Source: Rhizobium sp. C4 | GTDB lineage: Bacteria > Pseudomonadota > Alphaproteobacteria > Rhizobiales > Rhizobiaceae | Length of the DNA stretch: 64,000 nucleotides | Direction: 5' to 3' | NCBI RefSeq assembly: GCF_021026315.1 | Contig: NZ_JAJNCX010000005.1 | Span: 268,555 to 332,554 of the forward strand | Part shown: one piece after another, positions 43,773 to 53,034 of the stretch | How positions within the stretch are numbered: the first letter of the stretch is position 1 | How the letters are laid out: every line of letters begins with the position of its first letter | Program-made: the position numbers and the translations under genes | The notes under the pieces: generated by a model | Seen by the model: the letters and a program-made list of their open reading frames with translations, nothing else | Databases searched by the model: none | Told to the model about the DNA's origin: nothing

Positions 43773-44312
43773 TTATCGGCCGGCGCCGGCCTGCAAGAGC
43801 TGCGACGTCCGGTAACGACCGGCCCCGAAAATCAACGGGGGGCGTTGCATCGTCTCGATCTGCTCAACTCGCCCAACGAAAATTTCGTGATCGCCGCCCG
43901 GATAGCTCATCTCGTTCGAGCATTGCAGATAGGCGGAGCAGCCCAGGATGAGGGGCGCGCCGCCAAGCCCTGGCTGCGTCCGGATGCCTGCGAATTTGTC
44001 CGGCCGGGTGCTCGAAAAGGCCTGCGATATCTCTACCTGATCTTCCGCCAGAATATTGACGGCGAAATATCGCGCGGCACTGAAAATCGGAAAGGTCGAC
44101 GACACCCGGCGTTGGCTCCACAAAATCAGAGGTGGATCCAGCGAGAGAGAACTGAAGGAATTGACGGTTGTTCCGTAGATGCGTCCCTCGTCGTCCCTTG
44201 TCGTGACGACGGTGACGCCTGTGTAGAACGCGCCGAAGCAATCTCTGAGTTCGCGCATGTCGAAGGACGCGCGTGGAGACGTTTCAGCCGTATCGATCAG
44301 GGGAATGGACAT
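43773..44312 (-). CDS. Flavin reductase (HpaC/HsaB-like)
   Basis: A 179-residue flavin reductase domain protein: FGAFYTGVTVVTTRDDEGRI, GTTVNSFSSLSLDPPLILW and the closing DHEIFVGRVE pattern. Such enzymes supply reduced FMN or FAD to a partner monooxygenase. The probable partner is the HsaA/HpaB-like protein at 47447-48685. ATG 44312 has GCAGGAG upstream. The gene has its own regulon-type promoter. Confidence 0.9.
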   Translation of the reverse strand: MSIPLIDTAETSPRASFDMRELRDCFGAFYTGVTVVTTRDDEGRIYGTTVNSFSSLSLDPPLILWSQRRVSSTFPIFSAARYFAVNILAEDQVEISQAFSSTRPDKFAGIRTQPGLGGAPLILGCSAYLQCSNEMSYPGGDHEIFVGRVEQIETMQRPPLIFGAGRYRTSQLLQAGAGR

Positions 44313-44357
44313 GGGACTCCTGCAAAGGTCAGGCGAGGTCTTCTCTCGCGATGTTAA

Positions 44358-44387
44358 ATTCTAGTATAAAAGAAGCGCATTCGTCAA
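44358..44387 (-). promoter_or_regulatory. Regulon element/promoter 4 (flavin reductase)
   Basis: Minus strand TTGACG, 18 bp, TAGAAT, with ATACTAGAAT covering the -10. Complete match to ATnCTAGnAT. Confidence 0.75.
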
Positions 44388-44559
44388 GAGTATGCGGAAA
44401 TGGGGCCTTGAGCGGGGCCTCCCTTCCTTTCTTTCTTCCAAGAATCTCGCTGCTTGAGCGTATTTGCGGGGCACCGCGATGGCTGCCTCCGTGTGGCCGC
44501 TGGGCGAGCGACGTTTGATCACCCAGCGGCACGTTCCGAACAGCTCTGGCTGAAAACGG

Positions 44560-45519
44560 CTATGACTGCGTTTTGAGGAAGGCGGCAATTTCCGAAATCG
44601 CCTCATAGGCCTTCGGCATCAGTTTTGGCCGCGAGATGAACCCATGCATCTGGCCGGGGAAGCGTGCAACGCGTGTTTCCACACCCTCGGACGCAAGCCG
44701 CGTCGCATACGCTTCGCCCTCGTCATAAAGCGGGTCGAAGCCGGCAAGGATAATCTCCGTCGGGGGCAGATCTTTCAGGCTTGGAGCCAGCAAGGGTGAA
44801 CAACGCCAGTCCCGGCGCTGCATGTGATCGGGCACGTAATGGTCCATGAAGACCCGCATGTCTCCGTTCGTGAGGGCGACCCCGCTTTCGAAACGTGGAT
44901 CATACTCGAATGTCAGATCGGTAATCGGGTAGGCGAGAACCTGCCCATGCAGCTTGATCTGCGGGTCGCCCAGCAGTGCGAGTGCCGTAGCGGCCGCCAG
45001 ATTGCCGCCGGCGCTGTCGCCGCCGACGAGAATGTGCGCCGGGTCGATCTTCAGCATCGCGGCGTTGGCAAAGACCCAACGCGTTGCCGTTTCGGCATCA
45101 TCGAATGCGACGGGAAAGCGATGCTCCGGCGCCAGATGATAATCGACATTGACGACGGCATAGCTGGCTGCATTGGCGATGGCGCGGCAGACCCAGTCGT
45201 GGCTGTCCAGATCCCCAACGGCCCAGCCGCCACCATGAAACCAGACGAGTACGGGCAGGTCCGCGTTTTTTGCCGTTTCCATGCCCCGATGATAACGCAG
45301 CTGAAAGTCCCCATGCTTCCCGGCAATTGCGAACTCGCGCGTCTTGGCCATATGCGGCAGGTCGGGTTGATTGACCGGTCGCGAGCGGCGCAGACCGTCA
45401 CGAATCATCTCCAGCGATGGCGGGCTTGTCGGCCGCGGTAGTGCGGCCATGAGGGCTTTGGATTCCGGGTCCATTTCGCCAAGAGAGGCGCGGAACGGGA
45501 CGGAGGAGCTCACGGTCAT
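44560..45519 (-). CDS. Alpha/beta hydrolase (HSL-type esterase)
   Basis: A 319-residue esterase of the hormone-sensitive-lipase group. The oxyanion motif HGGGW (VLVWFHGGGWAVGDLDSHD), the nucleophile elbow GDSAGG, and the acid and base regions AGFDPLYDEGEAY and FPGQMHGFIS are present. ATG 45519 has AAGGAA upstream. It could hydrolyse a lactone or ester in the pathway. It is divergent to the SDR gene at 45722, whose element lies 150 bp upstream of the esterase start; no separate element is seen for this gene. Confidence 0.88.
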   Translation of the reverse strand: MTVSSSVPFRASLGEMDPESKALMAALPRPTSPPSLEMIRDGLRRSRPVNQPDLPHMAKTREFAIAGKHGDFQLRYHRGMETAKNADLPVLVWFHGGGWAVGDLDSHDWVCRAIANAASYAVVNVDYHLAPEHRFPVAFDDAETATRWVFANAAMLKIDPAHILVGGDSAGGNLAAATALALLGDPQIKLHGQVLAYPITDLTFEYDPRFESGVALTNGDMRVFMDHYVPDHMQRRDWRCSPLLAPSLKDLPPTEIILAGFDPLYDEGEAYATRLASEGVETRVARFPGQMHGFISRPKLMPKAYEAISEIAAFLKTQS

Positions 45520-45659
45520 AGGCAGTTCCTTATCGGTTGGATGCAGGCTGAGGCGTCCGTTGGCCAGCCCTGAAAATCGACGTTGCGCGGCGGCGAGCGC
45601 CTGGCCATTCCGGGCCAAGAGGCCGTCTGAAAGAGTTCGGGAGCCAACAGAACAGCCCG

Positions 45660-45686
45660 TTGACAACTGAAACTCTAGAATATAAG
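45660..45686 (+). promoter_or_regulatory. Regulon element/promoter 5 (SDR operon)
   Basis: TTGACA (45660-45665), 15 bp, TATAAG (45681-45686), with ACTCTAGAAT next to the -10. Nine of ten positions of ATnCTAGnAT. This promoter would start transcription near 45693, which supports ATG 45722 over ATG 45695 as the SDR start. Confidence 0.75.
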
Positions 45687-45721
45687 AAGGCGTTATGCAA
45701 TTGGGGTTAGTGGAACTCGAC

Positions 45722-46492
45722 ATGGAAAAGCGTCATCAAAACAAAGTGGTTGTCATTACCGGCGGGGCGTCCGGGATCGGCCGGGCCTTCGCTCTGCGGG
45801 TGGCGCAGGAGGGTGCGAACGTGGTCATCGTTGACCGGATCGCGGCCGACGATGTGGTGGCCGACATCACCAAGGCCAACGGCAAGGCTGTGGCGCATAC
45901 CTGCGATGTCGGGGACCCTGAAGCCGTCAGGCAGCTTGCCGCCACGATCCTCGAAAGCTTTGGCCGCTGCGATGTCCTGGTGAACAATGCGGGGATCTTC
46001 CCGAGCTGCCGGTTCGAGGATCTTTCCTATGAGCAATGGCGCCAGATGATCACGGTCAATCTCGACTCCATGTTCCTGATGGCGAAGCAGTTTGTTCCGG
46101 GCATGCGCGAGCGCAAATGGGGCCGCGTGGTCAATATGACCTCGAATTCCTATGCGCAGGTTGCGCCGGGACTGACGCATTATATCGCCAGCAAGGCCGG
46201 CGTCATTGGCTTCACGCGTGCGCTTGCCAGCGAGCTCGGGGCCGATGGGATCACGGTCAATGCCATCGCGCCCGGGTTCACGCGCACGCCCGGCACGCTC
46301 GCACGCAAGCCGAACTTCAATGGCATGACGTCCGAGCAGCTGTTCGAGGCACACGCCAATCGTCAGGCCATTCCGCGACCATCAGAGCCCAATGATCTGG
46401 CCGGTGCGCTGTCCTTCCTCATGAGCGACGACGCCGCGTTCCTGACCGCGCAGACGCTGTACGTTGATGGCGGTCAGGTTCGTTCCGGCTGA
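45722..46492 (+). CDS. Short-chain dehydrogenase/reductase
   Basis: A 256-residue classical SDR. The NAD(P) motif TGGASGIG is at residues 13-20, NNAG follows near 89, and the catalytic Ser/Tyr/Lys are in MTSNSYAQV and YIASK. ATG 45722 is chosen over ATG 45695 because the latter lies only two or so bases from the predicted transcript start. The acidic residue after strand 2 (VDRIAAD) favours NAD. First gene of a run of catabolic genes to 50003. Confidence 0.9.
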   Translation: MEKRHQNKVVVITGGASGIGRAFALRVAQEGANVVIVDRIAADDVVADITKANGKAVAHTCDVGDPEAVRQLAATILESFGRCDVLVNNAGIFPSCRFEDLSYEQWRQMITVNLDSMFLMAKQFVPGMRERKWGRVVNMTSNSYAQVAPGLTHYIASKAGVIGFTRALASELGADGITVNAIAPGFTRTPGTLARKPNFNGMTSEQLFEAHANRQAIPRPSEPNDLAGALSFLMSDDAAFLTAQTLYVDGGQVRSG

Positions 46493-46525
46493 CGCAACGC
46501 GATTGAAATTCAGGGAGGTTTCACT

Positions 46526-47317
46526 TTGAAAGAGCTTTTTGGACTGGACGGCAAGGTTGCCTTCGTCACGGGTGCCGGGAGTGGACTTGGGCGGGTAATG
46601 GCGGAAGGCTTCGCCAAAGCCGGCGCTTATGTGATCTGCGCGGATGTTTTCGAGGATCGTGCGACAGAGGCTGCGCAGGCGATTGTTTCTGCCGGCGGAG
46701 AGGCCGTGGCCCGCCAGATCGATGTTGCAAACGAGGCATCCGTTGCGGATGCCATTGCGCAAATCAAACAGTCGCATCTGCATATCCTGGTCAACTGCGC
46801 CGGAGTGTCTGCTGTACCCGCCCGCACGCACGAAACCCTTTTGGAGGACTGGCGTCGTGTCATCGACATCAATCTGACGGGGACTTTTCTGGTGACGCGC
46901 GCGGCTCTGCCGATGATGTTCGAGCAGGGGGGCTCCATCATCAACCTGGCGTCCATCCTTGGGATCGGCGGCTACTATCCCGGCTTTGCTTCGGCGGGTG
47001 TGGACTACGCAGCGTCGAAGTCCGCCATCATCGGCTTCACCAAGCAGGTTGCCGTCGAATATGCGGAACTCAATATCCGCGCGAACACGATCGCTCCCGG
47101 CTGGCACGGCGGTACGCGATTGGGCGAAGCGCGTCGACAGCAGGCATCTAGCGGCGACGAGGAGCGGTTTTATTCCGCCATCCATAGCCGCATCCCGATG
47201 AAGCGAAGAGGACAGGCGGAAGAAATCCTCGGGCTCGCACTTTATCTTGCATCGCCTGCCTCGGCTTACATGACCGGGCAGTTGCTGGTGCAGGATGGCG
47301 GCTGGACCGCCACGTAA
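46526..47317 (+). CDS. Short-chain dehydrogenase/reductase
   Basis: A 263-residue SDR starting at TTG 46526 after GGGAGG. The cofactor motif TGAGSGLG lies at about residues 15-22, NCAG near 92, and the active site in NLASILGIGG and YAASK. VCADVF-type acidic residue after strand 2 (ICADVFED) suggests NAD. It follows the first SDR by 33 nt. The two SDRs may act on successive alcohols, or on the same cyclic alcohol with different stereochemistry. Confidence 0.9.
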   Translation: MKELFGLDGKVAFVTGAGSGLGRVMAEGFAKAGAYVICADVFEDRATEAAQAIVSAGGEAVARQIDVANEASVADAIAQIKQSHLHILVNCAGVSAVPARTHETLLEDWRRVIDINLTGTFLVTRAALPMMFEQGGSIINLASILGIGGYYPGFASAGVDYAASKSAIIGFTKQVAVEYAELNIRANTIAPGWHGGTRLGEARRQQASSGDEERFYSAIHSRIPMKRRGQAEEILGLALYLASPASAYMTGQLLVQDGGWTAT

Positions 47318-47446
47318 GAGGCCCGAAGGCCTTCCGAAAACTGAATGGAATTGCGCGGCGTCGATCCGACGCTGGGGCAGCCTGTCGCCAGATGTTTCTG
47401 GGCGAAGGACGGATATTTGCTGCTTTCATGGATTGAGGAGAATCCC

Positions 47447-48685
47447 ATGCCAAACGCGAGCGCCGAGAAGTTGAACATCGGGCAATCTTCAAATTGGGTA
47501 GATAGGGCACGCGAGATTGCGCCAGAGCTGCGCATGCATGGGGAGGCCAATGAGGCTGCTGGCCGGCTTACGCCTCCAAGCCTCGATCTGCTATCGAAAA
47601 GCGGCTTCTTCACCATGCTCGCCGCGCGGCCCTTTGGCGGCGCAGAGGTTGGCCCGACGGAGGTGTTGGAGGTTTATGAAACCCTCTGCGAGGCTGATGC
47701 TGCGGCCGGCTGGGTCGTCATGGCGTCCAATGTGGCGATCGGTTCCGCCTCGGGCTATCTGCCACCAGAGGGCGCGCGCAAGGTATTCGGCGGAGGAATT
47801 CCGATCATCGCCGGCAATGGCGGGCCTTTCGGCAGGGCCGATGTGGATGGGAAGGGTTTCCGTTTGTCTGGCCGCTGGAGCTACGGCAGTGGCGTTCTTC
47901 ATTCCCAATGGCTTCATAGCGGCGGACGCGTGTTTGAAAATGGCAAGCCGCGCCTCAATCCTTTGACGGGGCAGCCAGAGGTGCGCACATTCATCGTGCC
48001 CACCCAGCAGGCGACAATGCTTGGAAACTGGGATGTCGTCGGTCTGCGCGCGACCGGGAGTGTGGACTACGAACTCACAGACGTCTTCGTTCCGGAGGAG
48101 TTCACGCATTTCCCGGATGCCAATGTTCCGCAACAAGGTGGCAATCTGTTTCGGCTCGGCATCGTCGGAATGTCGCCGCTGGGCCATACCGGCGCGGCAC
48201 TCGGGATCGCACGCAGGGCGCTGTCGGAGCTTGCGGCGTTGGCGGAATCACCCGATGGACGGCCTTCGCGGCTTGCGATCCAGGGCGGAGATGATCAGTT
48301 CCAGGAGAACTATGGACTTGCCGAGGGGCAACTGAGAGCGGCGCGCGCGCTCTGCTACGAAGTCTGGCACGACATTTCGAACACGCTGAACGAGGGCAAC
48401 CCGGTCCAAACGCGCCAATACACGCTCGCGCGGCTGGCGCTGGTCCATGTAACGAATACCGCGACCGACATCTGCGTGTTCGCCCACAAGGCGGCGGGTG
48501 GAATTTCCATCCGCAACACCGCCCTGCAGCGTTGCTTCAGGGACATGTTCACCGCGTCACAGCATCGCCTCGTCTCCAATTCGTTTGCCCGGGATTGTGC
48601 GCAGGACCTCCTCGGGCAGGCATCAGACAAGATCTGGGCGATCCGTGGTCTGATCGACCGCCCCGCCGATTTGCGACCGCTCTGA
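47447..48685 (+). CDS. Flavin-dependent monooxygenase (HsaA/HpaB-like, acyl-CoA dehydrogenase fold)
   Basis: A 412-residue group D flavoprotein monooxygenase. It has the acyl-CoA-dehydrogenase-like layout with LSKSGFFTMLAARPFGGAEV near the start, SGRWSYGSGVLHSQWLHSGG in the middle strand domain, and the C-terminal helical domain with DMFTASQHRLVS. These enzymes hydroxylate phenols with reduced flavin supplied by a separate reductase, here probably the one at 43773-44312. ATG 47447 has GAGGAG upstream. HsaA acts on a steroid-derived phenol; the best match here is by fold, so the substrate stays open. Confidence 0.87.
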   Translation: MPNASAEKLNIGQSSNWVDRAREIAPELRMHGEANEAAGRLTPPSLDLLSKSGFFTMLAARPFGGAEVGPTEVLEVYETLCEADAAAGWVVMASNVAIGSASGYLPPEGARKVFGGGIPIIAGNGGPFGRADVDGKGFRLSGRWSYGSGVLHSQWLHSGGRVFENGKPRLNPLTGQPEVRTFIVPTQQATMLGNWDVVGLRATGSVDYELTDVFVPEEFTHFPDANVPQQGGNLFRLGIVGMSPLGHTGAALGIARRALSELAALAESPDGRPSRLAIQGGDDQFQENYGLAEGQLRAARALCYEVWHDISNTLNEGNPVQTRQYTLARLALVHVTNTATDICVFAHKAAGGISIRNTALQRCFRDMFTASQHRLVSNSFARDCAQDLLGQASDKIWAIRGLIDRPADLRPL

Positions 48686-48800
48686 TCGTCACTGCAACAG
48701 GAAGCGGAGACGCCGGGCCGGGTCGGTCGACGGAGGATCGCACAGGTGTAACGCGAACGGGAACGGTCGCATTGCCTGATGTCGGAGGAGGCGGAAAGGC

Positions 48801-50003
48801 ATGGTCAGAAAGCTGCGCGTCGCCATCGTTGGCGGCGGATTGGGAGGTCTTGCCGTCGCCCGCGCCTTGAGGGGACAGGCGGATACCGTGATCCTTGAGC
48901 AAGGGTCTCAATTCGGCGAGGTCGGGGCCGGCATCAACATGTCGCCCAATGCCTTTAAGGTGCTACGGGAACTCGGTTTGGAAGATCCGTTGCGACGCTG
49001 TGCCTTCCAGCCCGAATTTCATGTCTTCAGGGACTGGCGGAGCGGGCGGACGCTTTTCCGCGCCAACATCAAATCGGAATACGAGACGCGCTTTGGCGCT
49101 CCGCATCTCAGCGTCCACCGCGCCGATCTTCATGGTATTCTGGCGGCGGGACTCCCCGAGCGCGATGTTCGCTTTCAAGCCCGATGCCGATCCGTCAGCC
49201 AGAACGAGCACTGCGCCGTCGTCCTTCTCGACAATGGGGATGAGGTCGAAGCAGATGTCGTTATCGGCGCCGATGGCATCAAATCCGCAGTTCGCGAGAG
49301 CATGTTTGGCAAGGATGATCCGGAATTCACCGGAAATGTCGCCTGGCGTCTCACTGTTCCGGTCGAAGCGCTACCTTATGCGATCGAGCCCGCTGTCACG
49401 AACTGGCTGGGCCCCGGCGGGCATGTGGTTCACTACTATGTGCGCAGCGGACAACTGGTGAACATCGTCGCCGTTTGCGAGACCTCTCAATGGACCGCCG
49501 AGTCCTGGGCGCTCAAAGGCGACCCTGCCGAGCTGCTGCAAACCTTCAGCGGCTGGAACCGGAGCCTTCTAACTCTGCTTGCACGAGCGGAAACCTGTTT
49601 CAAATGGGGACTGTTTGATCGACCGCCGCTTGCGCGCTGGTCGCAGGGACGGATCACGCTTCTCGGTGACGCCGCTCATCCCATGCTGCCATTCCTGGGG
49701 CAGGGGGCGGCGATGGCGCTTGAGGACGGCCTGACACTCGGGCTTCTTCTGTCTCGGGATCACGGGACGATCGCGGAACGTCTGTCGCTCTATGAGAGAC
49801 TGCGTCTGCCACGCACGGCGCGTGCGCAGATCGGCTCCCGCGCGCGCGCTGCGGAAAATCACCTTCGGTCTCCTCTCCAACGTTTCGTGCGGAACCTCAA
49901 GTTCAAGATCCGCCAATACAGCAACCCGCATGCCACGCTCAACAATGGCGAGTGGCTCTACGGCTATGACGTTCATGATGCACTGCGCGCTGCCGGCAAC
50001 TGA
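48801..50003 (+). CDS. FAD-dependent monooxygenase (salicylate-hydroxylase-like)
   Basis: A 400-residue group A flavoprotein hydroxylase. The FAD fold GGGLGG is at residues 11-16, the DG motif in VVIGADGIKSAV, and the GD motif in ITLLGDAAHPMLPFLGQGAA. Enzymes of this type hydroxylate or decarboxylate hydroxybenzoates such as salicylate or 6-hydroxynicotinate. ATG 48801 follows GGAGG. Last gene of the segment before a new regulon promoter. Confidence 0.88.
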   Translation: MVRKLRVAIVGGGLGGLAVARALRGQADTVILEQGSQFGEVGAGINMSPNAFKVLRELGLEDPLRRCAFQPEFHVFRDWRSGRTLFRANIKSEYETRFGAPHLSVHRADLHGILAAGLPERDVRFQARCRSVSQNEHCAVVLLDNGDEVEADVVIGADGIKSAVRESMFGKDDPEFTGNVAWRLTVPVEALPYAIEPAVTNWLGPGGHVVHYYVRSGQLVNIVAVCETSQWTAESWALKGDPAELLQTFSGWNRSLLTLLARAETCFKWGLFDRPPLARWSQGRITLLGDAAHPMLPFLGQGAAMALEDGLTLGLLLSRDHGTIAERLSLYERLRLPRTARAQIGSRARAAENHLRSPLQRFVRNLKFKIRQYSNPHATLNNGEWLYGYDVHDALRAAGN

Positions 50004-50041
50004 AGGAACGCCAACTTGCTTTTTTGGTACGTCGCATCGGA

Positions 50042-50069
50042 TTGACATTCTTAGATTCTAGAATATAAG
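50042..50069 (+). promoter_or_regulatory. Regulon element/promoter 6 (ligase operon)
   Basis: TTGACA (50042-50047), 16 bp, TATAAG (50064-50069), with ATTCTAGAAT directly upstream of the -10. Full match to ATnCTAGnAT. Confidence 0.82.
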
Positions 50070-50103
50070 AATGTCAGATGCCGGGCTTTACGGGAGAAGT
50101 CTG

Positions 50104-50128
50104 GGGCAGGGCGCACCGAGCCCTGCCC
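50104..50128 (+). promoter_or_regulatory. Leader hairpin in the ligase transcript
   Basis: GGGCAGGGC and GCCCTGCCC form a perfect 9-bp stem with a 7-base loop. It sits 35 bp after the promoter and 105 bp before the ligase start, so it is in the 5' leader, where it could attenuate or stabilise. The leader also holds a degenerate piece of the palindromic repeat near 50136-50158. Confidence 0.5.
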
Positions 50129-50233
50129 AATAATTTACGTAAAAACAAATAGATAGTGCCTTTGATCGGCCGTTCTCGGCCGGAACTCTCGAGGCAGATC
50201 TGCAAAGGCTTCAGGGCCGATGGCGGGTGGAAA

Positions 50234-51751
50234 ATGATACCGATCAAAATGCTCCAGCGGGGCCTGAGGATAAATGCGCAAGGCATTGCGCTCGTCGATG
50301 GCGCGCTCACGCTGACATATGCTGAGCTTGCGCAGCAGGTCGACGCTTTCGCCCATTACCTGCAGGAGGCGCTGCCCGAGCCGCAGGCGCGCGTTGGTAT
50401 CTGTGCGCACAACAATTGGCAGCATGTGATCGCGATGCTCGGCGTTTTTGCCTCCGGGCATGTCTGGGTGCCGCTCAATCCCCGCAATTCGCGAGAGGAA
50501 CTGGGCGGTATCGCAGCCGCGTCCGAACTCTCACTCATCGTCACAGATCATGATTTTCTGCCGCTTTTCGAAAGCCAGGACCGCCCTTTGGTTTTGGCCG
50601 CAGGCACTACCGGGAAGGGCGATACCATTTCCGCGATCTGCGAACGTCATGCCGGTCGTCGTCCGGCTGATATTCTGAAGCCGGATCAAGGGATCATGGC
50701 GATCAAGTTCACCGGTGGCACAACGGGGAACCCGAAGGGCGTGATGCAGCCCTATCGTGCTTTCATGAACTGCATCGCCAGCATGTTGACGGTTTTCGGG
50801 TTTGATCAGGACGAGCGCATGCTTGCGGTCGCGCCCCTGACGCATGGCGCGGGCACATTCATCTTGCCGGTTCTGGCGGTCGGTGGCTCCATCGTGCTGC
50901 TGGATGGCGCCAAGGCGCCACGCATTTCGGATGTGATGATTGAGCAGCGGATCACGGCAAGCTTCATGCCGCCGACATTGATCTATTCCCTGATGGATCA
51001 TGCGATCGCAAAAGGCGCGCGATATCCAGCCCTTCGCCACCTGATCTACGGTGCGGCCCCCATGCCGTCTTCCAAGGTCCGGCAGGCGCAGGAGGTATTC
51101 GGCCCCTGTCTCGCGGCAATCTATGGCCAGACCGAAGCACCGACCATGATCACGGCAATGACAGCCCGCGAATTGCGCGACGAGCAGCATGTCGGTTCGG
51201 TGGGCAGGCCTTGTCCCTACAATGATGTGCAGATCATGGGGCCGCAGGGCGAGATCCTGCCGGCGGGCGAGACGGGCGAAGTGGTTGTCAGAGGCGACCT
51301 TGTCATGCGGGGTTATCTCAACAGACCGGATCTGACGGCGGAAACCATCGTGGATGGATGGCTGCATACGGGTGATCTCGGTGCCTTCGATGCCAGCGGC
51401 TATCTGACGCTGAAAGGCCGCTCGCGCGACGTGATCATTTCCGGGGGCTTCAATGTCTATCCGGCCGATGTGGAGGCAGCACTGGCCCTCCATCCCGATG
51501 TGCGCCAGGTGTCGGTGATTGCGCGCGAAGACGATTATTGGGGCGAGCGTGTCGAGGCGGCCGTGGTGCGGGCGGCAGAGAGCAGCGTCACGCCCGAAGA
51601 ACTGATCGCCTTTGCCAGAGCTCAGGTCGGCCCCGTTCGCTCTCCAAAGGCCATCCATTTTTTGAATGAAATGCCCACAAACCCGGTTGGGAAGGTCACG
51701 CGCCGTGACGTGTTGCGGGTTGTCGAGGCGCTGGAAAAGGAGAATGCATAA
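50234..51751 (+). CDS. Acyl-CoA synthetase/AMP-dependent ligase
   Basis: A 505-residue ANL-family ligase that activates a carboxylic acid to its CoA thioester with ATP. The P-loop FTGGTTGNPKGV is at residues 159-170, YGQTEAP follows in the middle, GWLHTGDLG marks the hinge, and GGFNVYPADVE and the catalytic Lys in NPVGKVTRRD close the C-terminal domain. ATG 50234 is the first ATG giving a normal family N-terminus. It shares one base with the thiolase start. The acid might be aromatic or a ring-cleavage product. Confidence 0.9.
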   Translation: MIPIKMLQRGLRINAQGIALVDGALTLTYAELAQQVDAFAHYLQEALPEPQARVGICAHNNWQHVIAMLGVFASGHVWVPLNPRNSREELGGIAAASELSLIVTDHDFLPLFESQDRPLVLAAGTTGKGDTISAICERHAGRRPADILKPDQGIMAIKFTGGTTGNPKGVMQPYRAFMNCIASMLTVFGFDQDERMLAVAPLTHGAGTFILPVLAVGGSIVLLDGAKAPRISDVMIEQRITASFMPPTLIYSLMDHAIAKGARYPALRHLIYGAAPMPSSKVRQAQEVFGPCLAAIYGQTEAPTMITAMTARELRDEQHVGSVGRPCPYNDVQIMGPQGEILPAGETGEVVVRGDLVMRGYLNRPDLTAETIVDGWLHTGDLGAFDASGYLTLKGRSRDVIISGGFNVYPADVEAALALHPDVRQVSVIAREDDYWGERVEAAVVRAAESSVTPEELIAFARAQVGPVRSPKAIHFLNEMPTNPVGKVTRRDVLRVVEALEKENA

Positions 51752-53001
51752 TGTCGGCTGCAACGCAAATCTACATCGTCGGGACCGGTATCACGCCGCT
51801 TGGCAAGCAGCCGGAGAAATCGGTGCGACAGCTGTCCGCGATTGCCGTCAGCAAGGCGCTTGCCGACGCGGGTCTTGCGGATGCTGCCTCTGTGGAGGCA
51901 GCATGGTTTGCCAATACACGCCAGGCGCTTCTCGAGGGCCAGAACGGTGTTCGCGGTGAAGTGGCTTTGCGCTCCAGCGGCATTGCGGGCATCCCGGTCA
52001 CGAATGTCGAAAACGCCTGTGCCAGCGGCAGCACCGGCTTGCTCAACGCCGTTGCCTATCTCAAGGCCGGCTTCGGCGAGGTGGCTCTGGTCGTCGGGGC
52101 GGAGAAGATGTTCTTCCCCGAAAATCGACAGGGTATGTTTGCAGCCTTCAAGGGCAGCACCGACGTTCAGCAATTCGATCAGCAGCTTGAGCAATTGCTG
52201 GCGCTGGCAGAGGCTACGCCCATCCCCGCCGATGTCGAACCCGCAGCTGAGCGCAGCGTATTCATGGATATCTATGCGGCATTCGCACGCCATCACATGG
52301 CGAGCTTCGGCACGACCCAGCGGCAGATTGCTGCCGTGGCGGCGAAGAACCATCACCATTCGACACTCAACCCGGATGCTCAATACCGCTTCGACATGAC
52401 GATTGAGGAAGTGCTGGCGGATAAGCCCGTCTCATGGCCGTTTACCCGCGCGATGTGCGCGCCCATCAGTGATGGTGCGGGCGCGCTGGTCTTGTGTACC
52501 GCAAGCGCGCTTCATCGCTTCGATGCGAAAAGGGCGGTTCCGGTCGCCGCTTGCGCGCTGACATCTGCCAGCCCTCGCGCCGTCGATGATTTCGAAAATC
52601 ACCTCGGACGGCGGGCCGCTTTGAAGGCCTACGAGCAGGCCGGCGTTGGGCCAACGGACATGTCGCTGGCGGAAGTTCATGACGCCACGGCCTTTGCCGA
52701 GATCCTGCAAATTGAAAACCTCGGCTTTGCGGCGCGGGGAGAAGGCGGAAGGTTGACGGAAGAAGGTGCGACACGACTCGGCGGTCGCATACCGGTCAAT
52801 CCTTCAGGCGGCCTCCTGTCCAAGGGCCATCCCATCGGCGCGACAGGCGTCATCCAGATTCACGAACTCGTCACCCAGTTGCGCGGGCAGGCCGGGACGC
52901 GGCAGGTGCCGGATGCCCGTTGGGCGATCGCGGAGAACGGGGGCGGTTTCCTTGGTTTTGAAGAGGCTGCAACCGTCGTTACCATTCTCGGCGGGCGGTG
53001 A
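51751..53001 (+). CDS. Thiolase-family protein (SCP2-like)
   Basis: A 416-residue thiolase-fold protein. The nucleophile Cys90 is in ENACASGST, and the catalytic His in KGHPIGATGV. At the place of the second catalytic Cys (usual CxGGG) it has NGGG (AENGGGFLGFEE), as in SCP2-type thiolases. It could cleave a 3-oxoacyl-CoA or act in a retro-Claisen step on the CoA ester made by the adjacent ligase. ATG overlaps the ligase stop (TAATG). Confidence 0.87.
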   Translation: MSAATQIYIVGTGITPLGKQPEKSVRQLSAIAVSKALADAGLADAASVEAAWFANTRQALLEGQNGVRGEVALRSSGIAGIPVTNVENACASGSTGLLNAVAYLKAGFGEVALVVGAEKMFFPENRQGMFAAFKGSTDVQQFDQQLEQLLALAEATPIPADVEPAAERSVFMDIYAAFARHHMASFGTTQRQIAAVAAKNHHHSTLNPDAQYRFDMTIEEVLADKPVSWPFTRAMCAPISDGAGALVLCTASALHRFDAKRAVPVAACALTSASPRAVDDFENHLGRRAALKAYEQAGVGPTDMSLAEVHDATAFAEILQIENLGFAARGEGGRLTEEGATRLGGRIPVNPSGGLLSKGHPIGATGVIQIHELVTQLRGQAGTRQVPDARWAIAENGGGFLGFEEAATVVTILGGR

Positions 53002-53034
53002 CAGGAAAACGATTAGAGGAGGATTGAAAAGCCA

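Noticed and set aside
44560..45723. A longer version of the esterase beginning near 45723
   Set aside because: The extra 68 codons cover the divergent promoter and have no esterase resemblance; ATG 45519 with AAGGAA is the natural start.
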